From positions 5,332,001 through 5,396,000 of the forward strand of contig NZ_AP014862.1 in the NCBI RefSeq assembly GCF_002355475.1: DNA of 64,000 nt. Reading direction: 5' to 3'. Each line of letters begins with the position of its first letter. The stretch's first letter is position 1. Of the stretch, positions 57,903 to 64,000 are shown in pieces. The notes beneath the pieces were generated by a model, which did no database searches, was not told the origin of the DNA, and saw nothing but the letters and a program-made list of their open reading frames with translations. Both the position numbers and the translations under genes were made by a program. This DNA is from Pseudomonas furukawaii (lineage in GTDB: Bacteria; Pseudomonadota; Gammaproteobacteria; Pseudomonadales; Pseudomonadaceae).

Positions 57903-58370
57903 GTGAACGCCGCCGTCCTGCCTCGCACCGCGCTGCTCCTGGCCCTCGGGCTGGCCGGCGGTGCGCCGCAGGCGGCGGACCTGATGGACAACCACGACCT
58001 GGCCGGCGGCAACCCGGACCTCACGCCCAGCAGCGCGCCCCTGGCCACCGAGGCCCTGGTGCGCCAACTGGGGGATGGGAACCTGGCGCTGCTGAGCCAG
58101 AACGGGCAATCACTGCTGGGACGGATCGTCCAGGAGGGCAGCGACCAGGAGGCCTACATCCTCCAGGCTGGCGCGGACAACCTGGCCTTCATCACCCAGC
58201 AAGGCCAGGGCAACCAGGCCTACATCTCCCAGAACGGGGCGAACAACCGGGCCGACATCACCCAGGTTGGCGCCTACAACAGCGCTTCGATCGTGCAGTC
58301 CGGGGAGGGACTGAACAGCAGTATCAACCAGTACGGAAACGGCCTGAACGTGCAGGTGATCCAGCACTGA
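57903..58370 (+). CDS. csgB: CsgB-like curlin (minor/nucleator)
   Basis: 155 residues: signal peptide (GGAPQA-ADL), then about five curlin repeats of the form Q-x-G-x2-N-x5-Q: RQLGDGNLALLSQNGQ, QAGADNLAFITQQGQGNQ, QNGANNRADITQVGAYNS, QYGNGLNVQVIQ. Its size and position before the large curlin fit CsgB, which nucleates CsgA fibres on the cell surface. The GTG start at 57903 is 9 bases after the previous stop; no closer ATG is available. Confidence 0.85.
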   Translation: MNAAVLPRTALLLALGLAGGAPQAADLMDNHDLAGGNPDLTPSSAPLATEALVRQLGDGNLALLSQNGQSLLGRIVQEGSDQEAYILQAGADNLAFITQQGQGNQAYISQNGANNRADITQVGAYNSASIVQSGEGLNSSINQYGNGLNVQVIQH

Positions 58371-58426
58371 AGGCACGGACAAACCCTGAACGAATCTGTG
58401 GGGGACCATCCCCAGGAGGCTTCAAC

Positions 58427-59806
58427 ATGTTCCAGTACAAACCGCTTGCCGCTGCCGTCCTGACCCTGATCGCCGTCCAGGCGTTCGCCGACGACAGCAC
58501 CTCGACCCAGGTCCAGAACGGCCTGGAGAACGTCGGCGAGGTCCTGCAGAGCGACGCCTCGATGAGCAGCGTCGTCCAGGACCAGCAAGGCGAGTACAAC
58601 AACGCCTTCGCCGATCAGTCCGGCGGCACCGGCACCATCACCCAGACCCAGAACGGCGACTACAACGCCTCCACCGGCGTCCAGGCCTCCGTGACCGAAA
58701 GCCAGATCACCCACGACCAGACCGGCAGCTGGAACCAGGCCCATAGCGAGCAGTGGTTCAGCCAGAACAGCGGCGCCAACGTCACCCAGAACGGCGACGA
58801 GAACGAGGCCTTCAGCTACCAGGACACCGAGGTCGCCAGCGTCATCACCATCAACCAGATGGACCAGCAGAATCGCGCCGACGCCGAACAGCTGTTCGGC
58901 ACCGGCAACAGCACGGAGATCAGCCAGGGCGGGACCGGCAACCAGGCCGGCACCTGGCAGATGGACCAGTCCGGCAGCCGCATCGGCATCCAGCAATCGG
59001 GCACCTTCAACGAGACCTATGTCGACCAGAGCGGCGTCGGCAGCGACAACCAGGTGGACGTCTTCCAGGGCGGGGACACCAGCTACATCGAGGTCTGGCA
59101 GTCCGAGCAGGAAGGCGGCCGGGTCACCGTGAACCAGGACGGCGCCCTCAACGAGCTCGTGGTGGACCAGAGTTTCGGCAGCAACAACACGGCCAGCATG
59201 CTCCAGGAAGGCGACACCAACGCCGCCTGGGCCGACCAGTTCGAATCCACCAACTCCGTGAGCACGGTCAACCAGGTGGGCAATTCCAACCTCAGCCTGA
59301 CCTACCAGTCCGGCGACGCACTGGACCTGACCGTCAACCAGACTGGCGACGGCAACACCGTCTTCGCCAGCAACTGGCAAGGCGACCAGGCAGGCGGCCA
59401 GTTCGGCACCGACCAGGTCGCGGTGCTGGACCAGAACGGCAGCGGCAACACCGCCAACTTCACCCAGGAAGGCAACTACAACGAGCTGTACTTCGAGCAG
59501 GTCGGCAATGACAACAGCCTGGTGGTCGCCCAGCGTGATGGTGGCAACCTCGCCGAGGGCACCAGCGAAGGCGACGGCAACAGCGTCGAGGTCGACCAGT
59601 CCGGCAGCGACAACCTGAGCCAGACCTTCCAGAGCAGCGGCGGCGGCAACTTCGCCAGCGTCACCCAGGCGGACATGAACAACATGGCGCTGGTCAACCA
59701 GGCAGGCTTCGACAACATCGCCACCGTCACCCAGAGCGGACTCAACATGACCGCCACCCTGAACCAGACCGGCACCGGCAACTCCGCCACCGTCACCCAG
59801 CAATGA
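58427..59806 (+). CDS. csgA: Giant CsgA-like curlin (major amyloid subunit)
   Basis: 459 residues, about three times E. coli CsgA (151). After a signal peptide (QAFA-DDST) it consists of roughly 18-20 curlin-type repeats rich in Gln, Asn, Gly, Ser and Thr, such as QTQNGDYNASTGVQAS, NQVGNSNLSLTYQSG, TQEGNYNELYFEQVGNDNS and NQTGTGNSATVTQQ at the very end. Many repeats are degenerate and acidic (DQFEST, EGTSEGDGNSVEVDQ), unlike the regular CsgA. It should assemble into beta-solenoid amyloid outside the cell via CsgG. AGGAGG precedes the ATG. Confidence 0.9.
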   Translation: MFQYKPLAAAVLTLIAVQAFADDSTSTQVQNGLENVGEVLQSDASMSSVVQDQQGEYNNAFADQSGGTGTITQTQNGDYNASTGVQASVTESQITHDQTGSWNQAHSEQWFSQNSGANVTQNGDENEAFSYQDTEVASVITINQMDQQNRADAEQLFGTGNSTEISQGGTGNQAGTWQMDQSGSRIGIQQSGTFNETYVDQSGVGSDNQVDVFQGGDTSYIEVWQSEQEGGRVTVNQDGALNELVVDQSFGSNNTASMLQEGDTNAAWADQFESTNSVSTVNQVGNSNLSLTYQSGDALDLTVNQTGDGNTVFASNWQGDQAGGQFGTDQVAVLDQNGSGNTANFTQEGNYNELYFEQVGNDNSLVVAQRDGGNLAEGTSEGDGNSVEVDQSGSDNLSQTFQSSGGGNFASVTQADMNNMALVNQAGFDNIATVTQSGLNMTATLNQTGTGNSATVTQQ

Positions 59807-59824
59807 CCCCCGCAACCGCCGCCC

Positions 59825-60148
59825 ATGCCGGGCGGCGGTCCCCTCCCCATGCTCCTCGCCGCCCTGCTGGCCAGCGCCAGCCTCCAGCTCAGCTCCCAAG
59901 GCCCCGGCCAGGCCAGCCTGCGCCTGTGCTTCGACCGCCCCGACGCACCGATCCGCTACGAACTCCTGGTCACCACCCAAGGTCCCGCCGGCCGCAGCCG
60001 CAGCCGCCACCAGGGCACCGCCGACCGTCCCTGCCCCGTGCGGAACGACCTCCGCTTGCCCGCCTCCACCCAAGTGGACGCGAGGCTGGTCTGGTGGCTG
60101 GACGGTGTGGAACAGGCGCCGGTGGAAAGGCGCGTGATCATCGAGTGA
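59825..60148 (+). CDS. CsgC/CsgH-like small periplasmic protein
   Basis: 107 residues with a signal-peptide-like start (PMLLAALLASASLQ). The mature part is a single predicted beta-sandwich with two cysteines (LRLCFDRPDAPIRYELLVT and RPCPVRNDLRLP) and RVIIE at the end. Position after the curlin gene and the small Ig-like size resemble CsgC or CsgH, which stop curlin from polymerising in the periplasm. Sequence similarity is too weak to be sure. ATG 59825; ATG 59849 is an alternative start. Confidence 0.6.
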   Translation: MPGGGPLPMLLAALLASASLQLSSQGPGQASLRLCFDRPDAPIRYELLVTTQGPAGRSRSRHQGTADRPCPVRNDLRLPASTQVDARLVWWLDGVEQAPVERRVIIE

Positions 60149-60189
60149 TGCCCTGCGAACGTTGATCAGCGGGCTCCGGCGGCAGCCCT

Positions 60190-60600
60190 CACCCCAGCCC
60201 TCTCCCGAAGGGAGAGGGGGCTGTCCGCACGGGGGCTGGGCCTCGCGTTCTTCTTACCGCTGGGAGAGAAGGGAGAGCGGGTTATCCACACAAGAGCTGG
60301 GCCTCGCGTCACCCCTCTCCCACCGGGAGAGGGGCCGGGGGTGAGGGAAGCCGGGCCGGCACTCGGACCTCATCGGGCTCATTCGATCGACGCCTGGGCC
60401 CCCAGGTATTTCTTCAGCGAAGTCTGGTCCACCGGCTCGCCACCGGACACCTGCCACAGGCGAGCTCAACCCCTAGGGCGGACTACTACTCCCGAAGGGA
60501 GAGGGGGTTATCCACACAAGGGCTGGGCCTCGCGTCACCCCTCTCCCACTGGGAGAGGGGCCGGGGGTGAGGGAAGCCGGGCCGACACTCGGACCTCATC
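60190..60600. repeat. Hairpin-rich spacer with a tandem duplication of the csgG end
   Basis: Between the convergent curli operons lie several CCCTCTCCC/GGGAGAGGG hairpins (near 60200, 60315, 60540), probably terminators. About 200 bases are duplicated in tandem, 226 bases apart: 60274-60480 repeats as 60500-60706 with few changes. The second copy includes the last ~33 codons of csgG, so the first copy contains a csgG 3' fragment (about 60379-60480) outside the gene. Confidence 0.85.
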
Positions 60601-60604
60601 GGGC

Positions 60605-61456
60605 TCATTCGATCGACGCCTGGGCCCCCAGGTATTTCTTCAGCGAGGTCTGGTCCACCGGCTCGCCACCGGACACCTGCCACAGGCGCCGCTCAACCCC
60701 CTGGGCGATCAGGTGGGCCACGGCGGCCTCGATGGCGGAGAGGACGCAGAGCTGCGCCGGTTCGTTGGTGGTGTAGCCCGCCTCGGCCTCCAGCAGCTCC
60801 TTGAACTCGATGAACTTGAACACGCTGGCGCTCTTGCCCACGGAGTAGATGGTCTTGGTGGTCATCACATTGGCCAGCACCATGCCGCTGCGCACATCCA
60901 CCGCCCGCAGGTTCACCGAGACCTGGTCCACCCGGTATTCGTGGGACGCGCCGATGCCCAGGTAACGGGCCCCTTCGCCGCCGCTGCGCACGTTGGTGTC
61001 GTAGGCGATGATGCCGCCCTCCAGCAGCAGGTTGGCGGCCTGCAGGGGCGGCAGCTGGGACTGGATATTGGCCGGGGTGTTGGGCTTGTTCTGCGAGGCG
61101 CGGATGATCTTGCGCTCGGTGAGCACGTTCTGCAGGCCCTCGCGCTCCAGCACCATGAACCAGCCGCTGGCCTGCAGGGCGTCCACCAGCATGCTGCCGG
61201 CGCCCTGGGTCACGCTGGTGGAGAAGGAACTGGCCGGCGTCGGCTTGTACTGGCCGGTCTGGTCGCGGAAGCCGTACACCGCCGCCACCAGGCGCCCCTT
61301 GGGCCGGGGCAGGTTGAGCAGGTCGTAGTAAGTGGACGCCCGCGGCGTCAGGGTGGGGATCTCGCCTTCGGTCTCCGCCGGCATCGGCTCGCGTACGCCG
61401 CACCCCTGCAGGGAGGCCAGCATCGCAACCAGCATCAGCACTCTGTTCGGGCTCAT
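60605..61456 (-). CDS. csgG: Curli secretion channel lipoprotein CsgG
   Basis: 283-residue outer-membrane lipoprotein that forms the curlin export pore. Lipobox LQGC near residue 20. Family segments include TYYDLLNLPRPKGRLVAAVYG, FRDQTGQYKPTPASSFSTSVTQG, FMVLEREGLQNVLTERKII and LLEGGIIAYDTNVRSGGEGARYLGI. ATG 61456 follows an AGGAG site; a GTG at 61465 is possible. Last gene of the operon that begins with the type II-like secretion genes. Confidence 0.95.
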   Translation of the reverse strand: MSPNRVLMLVAMLASLQGCGVREPMPAETEGEIPTLTPRASTYYDLLNLPRPKGRLVAAVYGFRDQTGQYKPTPASSFSTSVTQGAGSMLVDALQASGWFMVLEREGLQNVLTERKIIRASQNKPNTPANIQSQLPPLQAANLLLEGGIIAYDTNVRSGGEGARYLGIGASHEYRVDQVSVNLRAVDVRSGMVLANVMTTKTIYSVGKSASVFKFIEFKELLEAEAGYTTNEPAQLCVLSAIEAAVAHLIAQGVERRLWQVSGGEPVDQTSLKKYLGAQASIE

Positions 61457-61474
61457 GGCATCCACTCCTGGACC

Positions 61475-61879
61475 TCAGTTGGGCAGCAGGCCGTCGACTA
61501 TGACCTCGGACACTTCGCCGGTGGCGCGGTCGGTGATCATGATGGTCAGCTGACCACCGTCGTCGATCATGTTGATGATGAAGGCGTCGGTGGTGAGGCT
61601 GCCGGTGTTGCCCTCCTCGATATTGGTCAGCAACTGCGACAGCAGGCGCGACTCCAGGGTGCTGGTGAAGCGTTGCAGCGCGCTTTGCCGGCTGGCGCTG
61701 GAGCCGCTGCCGCCATCGTCGTGGTCGTTCTGCGCCTGGGCGTTGTTCAGCAGCCAGGTGCCGTTCAGCGGGTTGCCGCCGAAGGACGGGTTGACCGGGG
61801 TGTAGACCAGCTCCGTGGCCGGGGCCGAAACGGACAGGCCGCACAGGAGGCAGTACCCGGCAAGGCGGTTCTTGTTCAT
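61475..61879 (-). CDS. csgF: Curli assembly factor CsgF
   Basis: 134 residues with a signal peptide (SVSAPA-TELVY). The mature N-terminus has the CsgF pattern ELVYTPVNPSFGGNPLNGTWLLNNAQAQND, the part that inserts in the CsgG pore in known structures. The rest contains TSTLESRLLSQLLTNIEEGN and a beta-rich end. It couples curlin secretion to nucleation at the surface. Its ATG overlaps the csgE stop by 4 bases; csgG follows 18 bases later. Confidence 0.93.
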   Translation of the reverse strand: MNKNRLAGYCLLCGLSVSAPATELVYTPVNPSFGGNPLNGTWLLNNAQAQNDHDDGGSGSSASRQSALQRFTSTLESRLLSQLLTNIEEGNTGSLTTDAFIINMIDDGGQLTIMITDRATGEVSEVIVDGLLPN

Positions 61880-62268
61880 AGCTCGTCCCTCTCCAGATCG
61901 TGGGTGTCTTGCAGGAGGCGCTGCAGCTTCTGCTGGGCGATGGCCTCCAGCACCAGGTCCGCCGCCGCGTAGGCGGTGGGTTTCAGTTCGGATGTGTTGG
62001 GCGGCAGGAACTGGCGGTAGAGCAGGCGCTGCTCGTACTCCACCCAGACCAGGCTGCCCCAGCGGGCGTCGGGGCGCTCGCGGACCACCAGGTTGAAATC
62101 CAGCTTGCTGGTGTCCCGCAGGCGTTCGCTGAAGGCGCGGTAGAACTCGTGGCCGATGTGGGACACCGTGTGGTCAACGATGAACCCCATGATCTCCTCC
62201 TCCTCGGCCCGCGCCGCGCCGGACAGGCATGCGATCAGCAGCAGCGTCAGGGCGAGGCGCCGGGTCAT
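61876..62268 (-). CDS. csgE: Curli assembly factor CsgE
   Basis: 130 residues with a signal peptide (SGAARA-EEEE). Family pattern: GFIVDHTVSHIGHEFYRAFS, LNFxxx-like DFNLVVRERPDARWGSLVWV and LLYRQFLPPNTSEL. CsgE is the periplasmic adaptor that caps CsgG and gives curlin specificity. ATG 62268 overlaps the upstream pseudopilin stop by 4 bases (ATGA), which places it in the same translation unit as the type II-like genes. Confidence 0.92.
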   Translation of the reverse strand: MTRRLALTLLLIACLSGAARAEEEEIMGFIVDHTVSHIGHEFYRAFSERLRDTSKLDFNLVVRERPDARWGSLVWVEYEQRLLYRQFLPPNTSELKPTAYAAADLVLEAIAQQKLQRLLQDTHDLERDEL

Positions 62269-62753
62269 GGCGTGGTCCTCCCCGGCGTGCCCTCCATGAA
62301 GGCCTTCTCGGCGACGAAGCGCCAGTCGGCGTAGCTGCGCAGGCCCTCGAACTCCACCCACTCGGCGGGGAAGCGCGCCTGTTTCAGCGGCGCCTGCCGC
62401 GAGGGGCTGTAGACCCCGGCGATGCGGCCGTCGAAGGCCCGTACCAGGCCCCAGTCGGTGCGGCCGGTGATGGGGTCGGGGTAGAGCCGGCGCAGGTGCT
62501 GGCGGGGCGAGGGGAAGCGGTTGTCCTCCAGCAGGTCCTCGAGGCTGGCCGGGTACTGGGCGACGCCGGGGGAGGCGCGGTAGTAGCTGCGCAGGGCCTG
62601 GGCGTACTGGTTGCCGACCCAGAGCAGGTCGCGCTCCCGGGCCCGCTGGCTGGTGGTGGACCAGAGCTGGCCGGCGCCGGCCAGTGCCATCCCCATCAGC
62701 ATGACGAGGAAGAGCACGCCGAGGTAGGTAAAGCCCCGCTCACCAGTCCGCAT
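62265..62753 (-). CDS. Pseudopilin-like protein lacking the usual Glu5
   Basis: 162 residues. Prepilin-type N-terminus MRTGERG-FTYLGVLFLVML: Gly before Phe fits prepilin peptidase cleavage, but position +5 is Gly rather than Glu. Lack of Glu5 is typical of GspK-like tip pseudopilins, although those are larger. The soluble part includes YAQALRSYYRASPG, YPDPITGRTDWGLV and RSYADWRFVAE. ATG 62753 is chosen so the hydrophobic segment directly follows a short basic leader. It overlaps the upstream pseudopilin by 14 bases and csgE by 4. Confidence 0.82.
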   Translation of the reverse strand: MRTGERGFTYLGVLFLVMLMGMALAGAGQLWSTTSQRARERDLLWVGNQYAQALRSYYRASPGVAQYPASLEDLLEDNRFPSPRQHLRRLYPDPITGRTDWGLVRAFDGRIAGVYSPSRQAPLKQARFPAEWVEFEGLRSYADWRFVAEKAFMEGTPGRTTP

Positions 62754-63111
62754 AGAGGCTCCCGTCCCGCGCCCGTCCGGGGGCGCCACTCTTCACGTCG
62801 AACACGGTGCCGGGCGCGCCGTCCGGCGGTGGCAGCACCTGCCAGAGGTCGCTGCGCTCGGTCATGGGGTCCACCGGCAGGGCCCGCAGGTAGCGCCGGG
62901 CCACCAGTTCTTCGAGGGAATCGGGGTAGCGGCCGGTGTCGCCGTAGTACTGGTCCAGGGACTCGCGCATCACCGCCAGGCTGTTGCGCAGGGTGGTCTC
63001 CCTGGAGTGTTCAAAGCTGGAGAAATAGCGTGGCACGGCGATGGTCATGAGGGTGGCGATGATGGCCATGACCACCAGCAGTTCAATGAGCGTGAAGCCT
63101 CTCTGGCGCAT
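62740..63111 (-). CDS. GspG-like type II pseudopilin
   Basis: 123 residues. Classical prepilin leader MRQRG-FTLIELLVVMAII with Glu at +5. The soluble domain resembles GspG: LRNSLAVMRESLDQYYGDTG, YPDSLEELVARRYL, LPVDPMTERSDLW, and ends SLYADW. GspG-type subunits form the pseudopilus of type II secretion systems. ATG 63111 lies 2 bases after the upstream stop; a GTG at 63120 is less likely. Confidence 0.88.
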   Translation of the reverse strand: MRQRGFTLIELLVVMAIIATLMTIAVPRYFSSFEHSRETTLRNSLAVMRESLDQYYGDTGRYPDSLEELVARRYLRALPVDPMTERSDLWQVLPPPDGAPGTVFDVKSGAPGRARDGSLYADW

Positions 63112-63113
63112 CT

Positions 63114-63584
63114 TCACCACTCCCGGTAGGGCGTGCCGTCGAGGCCATTGCCCCGGGCCTGGGAATGGACGTCGAAGACGTCGCTGCCGGGGCGCGGGTC
63201 GTTGGCCGGGCTGCCGTAGGCGCGCAGGCCCCAGGTTTCCGCCGGTTCCAGGCGGGCGTCGGCGAAGGGGTCGCGGGGGATGCGGCGGAGGAAGTAGAGG
63301 CGCTCGCCCTTGGCGCTGCGCACGTCACGCACGCCGTCCACCAGCACCTGCAGCGACGCCGGGTAGCCGGAGCCGGCGGCGGACTTCTCGATGTGCCCGG
63401 CATCGGCGGCCAGCTTGTAGGCGTCGATGGCATCGCGGATCTGGTACAGGGCGGCCTTGAGTTCCTGCTCCTTGCCCCGGCGGATGACGGTTTCCGCCAG
63501 CGGCGCGGCCATGCTCGCCAGCAGGCCGAGGATGGCCATGGCGATCACCAGCTCGATCAGCGAGAAGGCGGCCTGGCGCTGCAT
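63114..63584 (-). CDS. GspG-like type II pseudopilin
   Basis: 156 residues. Prepilin-type start MQRQAA-FSLIELVIAMAIL; Ala replaces the usual Gly before Phe, while Glu is kept at +5. The soluble part has LKAALYQIRDAIDAYKLAAD, YPASLQVLVDGVRD, LRRIPRDPFADA and GTPYREW at the end, similar to the next pseudopilin's SLYADW. It begins 3 bases after the secretin stop codon. It belongs to a type II-like secretion operon running into csgEFG. Confidence 0.87.
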   Translation of the reverse strand: MQRQAAFSLIELVIAMAILGLLASMAAPLAETVIRRGKEQELKAALYQIRDAIDAYKLAADAGHIEKSAAGSGYPASLQVLVDGVRDVRSAKGERLYFLRRIPRDPFADARLEPAETWGLRAYGSPANDPRPGSDVFDVHSQARGNGLDGTPYREW

Positions 63585-63587
63585 GGC

Positions 63588-64000
63588 TCAGGGCCTCCCG
63601 CCGAGGGGGTCGGGGCTGGCCACCACCGCCGGGGCATCGGGCAGGGTCACGCCCAGGGCTTCCACCGGGGTGCGCACCGTCGGCACCCGCATGCTGCTCT
63701 CGGTGCCGGAGGGGAACTCCATGTCGTAGGGGCTCTGATAGGGCAGGTTGCGGACGATGCGGGGGGTGATGGACAGCACCAGCTCGGACTTGCCGATGGT
63801 GTCCTTGTTGCTGCCGAACAGCCGGCCCAGGCCGGGAATGTCGCCGAGGCCGGGGATCTTGTTGCCGGCGTTGGCCTGGTCGTTGCGCACCAGGCCGGCC
63901 AGCACCTGGGTCTCGCCATCACGCAGGCGCAGGGTGGTCTGGGCGTTGCGGGTGTCCACCTGGACCGGGATGGTGCCCTGCTGGGTGGGCGCCAGCGGCG
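63588..64000 (-). CDS. Type II-like secretin, C-terminal part (N-terminus outside window)
   Basis: About 137 codons of the C-terminus; the start lies beyond 64000. The reading has the secretin signature: VDTRNAQTTLRLRDGETQVL, GLVRNDQANAGNKIPGLGDI, PGLGRLFGSNKDTIGKSELV and LVLSITPRIVRNLPYQ. This is the conserved outer-membrane pore region of GspD/MshL-type secretins. The tail is Pro/Val rich. The full protein and the ATPase and platform genes of the system must lie to the right of the window. Confidence 0.88.
   Translation of the reverse strand, partial: PLAPTQQGTIPVQVDTRNAQTTLRLRDGETQVLAGLVRNDQANAGNKIPGLGDIPGLGRLFGSNKDTIGKSELVLSITPRIVRNLPYQSPYDMEFPSGTESSMRVPTVRTPVEALGVTLPDAPAVVASPDPLGGRP

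Noticed and set aside
58274-60073. Long minus-strand frame opposite the curlin genes
   Set aside because: It is a Val/Gly/Ala-rich shadow of the repeat DNA with no real start or family pattern.

Overview
The window is a GC-rich chromosomal segment from a Pseudomonas-type gammaproteobacterium. The left end carries a typical Pseudomonas core block: grpE, recN, fur, bamE/omlA, rnfH, ratA, smpB, the lldR-lldP-lldD-dld lactate locus and ssrA. REP elements, sigma-54 promoters and an IS110/IS1111-type element inserted in REP repeats also fit Pseudomonas. The assignment rests on gene content and family resemblance read by eye; no database search was run.

1-5.6 kb: stress and housekeeping genes. grpE runs off the left edge behind a near-consensus heat-shock promoter. 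recN sits behind a LexA box. Then come fur, bamE, the rnfH-ratA pair and smpB. 4.8-11.7 kb: lactate locus with a GntR-type regulator, a perfect operator-like palindrome, permease, L-lactate dehydrogenase and an FAD/Fe-S D-lactate dehydrogenase. 11.8-15.7 kb: a small exported protein, REP elements, a hybrid sensor kinase and the tmRNA gene. 15.7-22.4 kb: accessory genes, including an orphan XRE antitoxin-like gene, a LysR regulator with a cupin and a GMC oxidoreductase, and an NCS1 permease coupled to a class II histone-deacetylase-like amidohydrolase. 22.8-27.6 kb: an rnfC-rnfD pair without the other rnf genes, an MFS transporter and a YkgJ-type cysteine-cluster protein.

27.7-37.8 kb: a para-cresol to protocatechuate module. 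The sigma-54 activator of the XylR/DmpR type (31323-33155) lies between two -24/-12 promoters with the same downstream sequence. One drives an outer-membrane channel of the phenol-degradation type. The other drives an aldehyde dehydrogenase, cytochrome c, Tat-type protein and flavoprotein (pchA-pchC-pchX-pchF layout). PobA/PobR carry 4-hydroxybenzoate on to protocatechuate.

37.7-43.3 kb: a Tle5-type phospholipase D (type VI effector family) with three tandem Sel1-like lipoprotein paralogues, likely immunity proteins; the outermost copy is truncated. 43.3-49 kb: a structured inverted-repeat element, a 25-codon ORF and a BRO-N protein, small hypothetical proteins, a cold-shock protein, an alpha-carbonic anhydrase and an SbmA/YddA-like ABC transporter. 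49.0-50.8 kb: four 82-bp REP units, the last interrupted by an IS1111-type insertion with a 28-bp inverted repeat in its non-coding end.

51.0-64.0 kb is the most unusual region. A sensor kinase and sigma-54 response regulator are divergent from a consensus sigma-54 promoter. That promoter precedes two paralogous secreted proteins of unknown family, a CsgB-like curlin, a CsgA-like curlin about three times the usual size, and a small CsgC/CsgH-like protein. Facing it is an operon in which a type II-like secretin (cut by the window edge) and three pseudopilins run, by 4-base overlaps, directly into csgE-csgF-csgG. This suggests a curli amyloid pathway genetically fused to a type II-like secretion machine, with two uncharacterised exported partners.
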